Below, piece by piece: positions 6,522 through 10,760 of a DNA stretch of 10,760 bases (positions are counted from its first letter, which is position 1; each line of letters begins with the position of its first letter). Made by a program: the position numbers and the translations under genes. Source of the stretch: Pseudomonadota bacterium. GTDB lineage: Bacteria > Desulfobacterota > Desulfovibrionia > Desulfovibrionales > Desulfovibrionaceae. The notes below the pieces were generated by a model. The model was not told the origin of the DNA, searched no databases, and saw only the letters and a program-made list of their open reading frames with translations. Location: NCBI GenBank assembly GCA_023453335.1, contig JAEXTU010000268.1, positions 1 through 10,760 of the forward strand, given 5' to 3'.

Positions 6522-6529
<8 letters not shown>
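5744..6529 (+). CDS. livG: LivG, branched-chain amino acid ABC transporter ATPase
   Basis: 261 residues. All ABC ATPase motifs are visible: Walker A GPNGAGKTT (37-45), Q-loop FQNIRLF (89-95), signature LAYGNQRRLEIARAL (157-171), Walker B LIMLDEP (177-183) followed by the LivG-typical AAGMNP (184-189), and the switch His214 in IEHDM. The signature is the degenerate LAYGNQ form seen in the LivG branch, not LSGGQ. LivG forms a heterodimer with LivF on the cytoplasmic side of LivHM and drives import by ATP hydrolysis. Start: GTG 5744, with GGAG at 5734-5737 six bases upstream, inside the end of livM (17-base overlap); this gives a normal N-terminus (EPLLKVDGVSKRFGG). Its stop overlaps livF by eight bases. 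Confidence 0.95.
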
Positions 6530-7229
<700 letters not shown>

Positions 7230-7258
7230 GTTTTTTCCACAACCTTCCGGAGACCATC

Positions 7259-8761
<1,503 letters not shown>

Positions 8762-8769
8762 GGGAACCG

Positions 8770-8796
8770 CCCCAAAAATCTGTTCTGTTTTTGGGG
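8770..8796 (+). promoter_or_regulatory. Hairpin in the guaB-guaA spacer
   Basis: CCCCAAAAA (8770-8778) and TTTTTGGGG (8788-8796) form a perfect nine-base-pair stem with loop TCTGTTCTG. It starts nine bases after the guaB stop. The bases after it are GAAACAG, with no T-run, so it is not a normal intrinsic terminator in either direction. It may protect the guaB mRNA end, mark a cleavage site or attenuate guaA. The AT-rich stem contrasts with the surrounding GC-rich sequence. Confidence 0.65.
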
Positions 8797-8807
8797 GAAA
8801 CAGTGTA

Positions 8808-8844
8808 GCCGGTAACGGCCGGGTCGCTTCACGGCAACCCCGGC
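8808..8844 (+). promoter_or_regulatory. Alternative stems in the guaA leader
   Basis: Two mutually exclusive pairings are possible: GCCG-GTAA-CGGC (8808-8819), a small stem with a GNRA tetraloop, and GCCGGG (8818-8823) with CCCGGC (8839-8844), which shares bases 8818-8819. They lie just before the guaA start, whose ribosome site is weak (CGGAA, 8858-8862). Such competing stems can serve an attenuator or translational switch, but in GC-rich DNA short stems also arise by chance. It matches no riboswitch class that I recognise. Confidence 0.3.
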
Positions 8845-8869
8845 GCCACAGCCGGTTCGGAACACCGCC

Positions 8870-10426
8870 ATGCAGCAGCTTCACAAGGTCCTCATCCTCG
8901 ACTACGGGTCCCAGCTCACCCAGATGATCGCCCGCCGGGTGCGCGAGGCCGGGGTCTATTCCGAGATCCACCCCTGCACCATCCCCCTGGACAAGGTGCG
9001 GGAGATAGCGCCCCAGGCCATCATCCTCTCCGGCGGCCCGGCCTCGGTGCTGGGCCCCGAGTCCCCCACCATGGACCCGGCCCTGGCCGACCTGGGCCTG
9101 CCCATCCTGGGCATCTGCTATGGCATGCAGCTGTTGGCCCACGTGCTGGGCGGCAAGGTGCAGTCCTCGCAGGACCGGGAGTACGGCCGGGCGGAGATGG
9201 ACATCACCGCGCCCGCCAGCCCCCTGTGGGCCGGCCTGGAGAAGAAGGAGAAGCGGGTGGTGTGGATGTCGCACGGCGACAACGTGCTGGCCCTGCCCCC
9301 CGGCTTCTCGGTCCTGGCCTCCACCCCCACCGTGGCCCACGCTGCCATGGCCAACCCGGAGCGCCGGATCTACGCGGTGCAGTTCCACCCCGAGGTGGCC
9401 CACACCGACGACGGCCACATCATGCTGCACAATTTCCTGTTCAAGGTGGCGGGACTCTCCCCCAACTGGACCATGTCCTCCTTCGTGGACGCGGTGGTGG
9501 ACGAGGTACGCTCCCGGGTGGCCCCGGACGAGCAGGTGGTCTGCGGCCTGTCCGGCGGCATCGACTCCACGGTGGTGGCGGTGCTCCTGCACAGGGCCCT
9601 GGGCCACCGGCTGCACTGCATCTTCGTGGACAACGGCCTGTTGCGCATGAATGAGGGCGAGGAGGTGGTCGGCTACCTGCGCGAGCACTTCGATCTGAAC
9701 CTCAACTACGTCCAGGCCCAGGAGCTCTTCCTCGGCCGCCTGGCCGGGGTCGAGGACCCGGAGAAGAAGCGCAAGATCATCGGCCACACCTTCATCGAGG
9801 TCTTCGAGAAGGAGGCCCAGGCCATCCCCAACGTGAAGTGGCTGGCCCAGGGCACCCTGTACCCGGACGTCATCGAGTCGGTGTCCTTCAAGGGCGGCCC
9901 CAGCGCGGTCATCAAGAGCCACCACAACGTGGGCGGCTTGCCCGAGAAGATGGACATGCGGCTCATCGAGCCCCTGCGCGAGCTGTTCAAGGACGAGGTG
10001 CGCAAGGTGGCGGTGGAGCTGGGCCTGCCCGATTTCATCATCTGGCGGCACCCCTTCCCGGGTCCGGGCTTGGCCATCCGGGTCATCGGCGAGATCACCG
10101 GCGAGCGCCTGGATATCCTGCGCCGCGCGGACAAGATCGTGCAGGCCGAACTGTTGGCCAGCGACTGGTACCGCAAGGTCTGGCAGGGCTTCGCCGTGCT
10201 GCTCCCCCTCAAGACCGTGGGGGTCATGGGCGACGACCGCACCTACGAGCACGTCATCGCCCTGCGGGTGGTGGACAGCCTGGACGCCATGACCGCGGAC
10301 TGGTCCCGCCTGCCCACCGAGATCCTGGCCCGCATGTCGAACCGCATCATCAACGAGGTCAAGGGCGTCAACCGGGTGGTCTTCGACATCTCCTCCAAGC
10401 CGCCCAGCACCATCGAGTGGGAATAG
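8870..10426 (+). CDS. guaA: GuaA, GMP synthase (glutamine-hydrolysing)
   Basis: 518 residues, within the usual 510-525. Converts XMP, ATP and glutamine to GMP. The N-terminal class I glutamine amidotransferase domain (about 5-195) has the nucleophile elbow GICYG with Cys83, and His173/Glu175 in FHPEV. The ATP pyrophosphatase domain (about 200-395) carries the PP-loop SGGIDST (228-234). The C-terminal dimerisation domain (about 394-518) has the HPFPGPGLAIR segment (394-404) and ends in the family-typical KPPSTIEWE. No key residue is missing. Start: ATG 8870; the ribosome site is poor (CGGAA seven bases upstream), but the N-terminus (VLILDYGSQ at 7-15) fits the family and no better in-frame start is seen. 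It follows guaB on the same strand, the usual purine gene pair; the structured spacer between them may adjust its expression. Confidence 0.97.
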   Translation: MQQLHKVLILDYGSQLTQMIARRVREAGVYSEIHPCTIPLDKVREIAPQAIILSGGPASVLGPESPTMDPALADLGLPILGICYGMQLLAHVLGGKVQSSQDREYGRAEMDITAPASPLWAGLEKKEKRVVWMSHGDNVLALPPGFSVLASTPTVAHAAMANPERRIYAVQFHPEVAHTDDGHIMLHNFLFKVAGLSPNWTMSSFVDAVVDEVRSRVAPDEQVVCGLSGGIDSTVVAVLLHRALGHRLHCIFVDNGLLRMNEGEEVVGYLREHFDLNLNYVQAQELFLGRLAGVEDPEKKRKIIGHTFIEVFEKEAQAIPNVKWLAQGTLYPDVIESVSFKGGPSAVIKSHHNVGGLPEKMDMRLIEPLRELFKDEVRKVAVELGLPDFIIWRHPFPGPGLAIRVIGEITGERLDILRRADKIVQAELLASDWYRKVWQGFAVLLPLKTVGVMGDDRTYEHVIALRVVDSLDAMTADWSRLPTEILARMSNRIINEVKGVNRVVFDISSKPPSTIEWE

Positions 10427-10454
10427 CGGACAACCGTCCCCGGAGCACACCAGA

Positions 10455-10760
10455 ATGTTCGGCATCGGAAGCATGGAACTCGTGGTCATCCTCATCGTGG
10501 CCATGATCGTCCTCGGACCCAGCAAGCTGCCCCACATCGCCCGCAGCGTGGGCAAGGCCTTCGGCGAGTTCAAGAAGGCCAGCAACGACCTGAAGCGCAC
10601 CATCGACCACGAGGTCGACCGCATCGAGCGCGACGAGAAGACCAAGAAGGCCAAGGCCGAGCTGCTCACCGAGGCCGCCCCGGCTCCCAAGGCCCCGGTC
10701 TCCGACGAGGTTTCCACCCCGCCCGCCGCGCCCAGCCCCGCGCCCGGCAAGGACAAGGCA
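10455..10760 (+). CDS. tatB: TatB-like twin-arginine translocase subunit, 3' end cut by window
   Basis: 102 codons are present with no stop before the window ends. The N-terminus (MFGIGSMELVVILIVAMIVL) gives one short membrane span (about 7-20), then the Gly-Pro hinge (21-22) and Leu-Pro (25-26), then an amphipathic helix (about 27-50, with FGEFKKASNDLK). This is the TatA/TatB family, which forms the Tat translocase in the inner membrane that exports folded proteins such as cofactor-bearing redox enzymes. Glu8, MFGIG and GPSKLP favour TatB over TatA. From about residue 73 the sequence becomes Ala/Pro-rich, a common variable tail. Start: ATG 10455 with GGAG (10442-10445) nine bases upstream, 28 bases after guaA, so co-transcription is possible. 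tatC may follow outside the window. TatA cannot be fully excluded. Confidence 0.8.
   Translation, partial: MFGIGSMELVVILIVAMIVLGPSKLPHIARSVGKAFGEFKKASNDLKRTIDHEVDRIERDEKTKKAKAELLTEAAPAPKAPVSDEVSTPPAAPSPAPGKDKA

Noticed and set aside
8762..8869. A purine riboswitch before guaA
   Set aside because: The conserved junction bases and paired loops of the purine aptamer are not present, and the stems seen do not form a three-way junction.

Overview
This is a GC-rich, densely packed window in which every gene lies on the + strand. It holds housekeeping and transport genes in four blocks: the end of a system I cytochrome c maturation cluster (ccmA tail, ccmB, ccmC, ccmD, a TPR protein), a complete branched-chain amino acid ABC importer (livK, livH, livM, livG, livF), the guanine nucleotide genes guaB and guaA, and the start of a Tat translocase gene (tatB-like). 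The gene content, the compact ccmD plus TPR arrangement and the codon usage suggest a deltaproteobacterium of the Desulfovibrio type. That assignment is an inference from gene style, not a database match.

Layout. 1-2340: ccmA end, ccmB, ccmC, ccmD and a membrane-anchored TPR protein, with GTGA-type or 14-base overlaps at two junctions and a strong hairpin in the 75-base ccmC-ccmD gap. These genes deliver heme to the outside of the inner membrane and help attach it to apocytochromes. 2341-2540: a 200-base intergenic stretch that should carry the livK promoter. 2541-7229: livK, a 117-base gap with two consecutive perfect hairpins, then tightly coupled livHMGF. LivK is the periplasmic binding protein, LivH and LivM the permeases, LivG and LivF the ATPases. 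7259-10426: guaB starts only 29 bases after livF with no visible terminator; then comes a structured 108-base spacer, then guaA. Together they turn IMP into XMP and GMP. 10455-10760: a TatB-like gene cut by the window edge.

I found no new multi-gene system here. The points most worth a second look are the tandem hairpins between livK and livH, an apparent charged insertion in the mobile flap of GuaB, the structured guaB-guaA spacer, the ccmC-ccmD hairpin, and the placement of the liv operon directly against guaBA. Very long antisense open frames, including one of about 3.5 kb opposite guaB-guaA, are explained by codon usage and are not called as genes.
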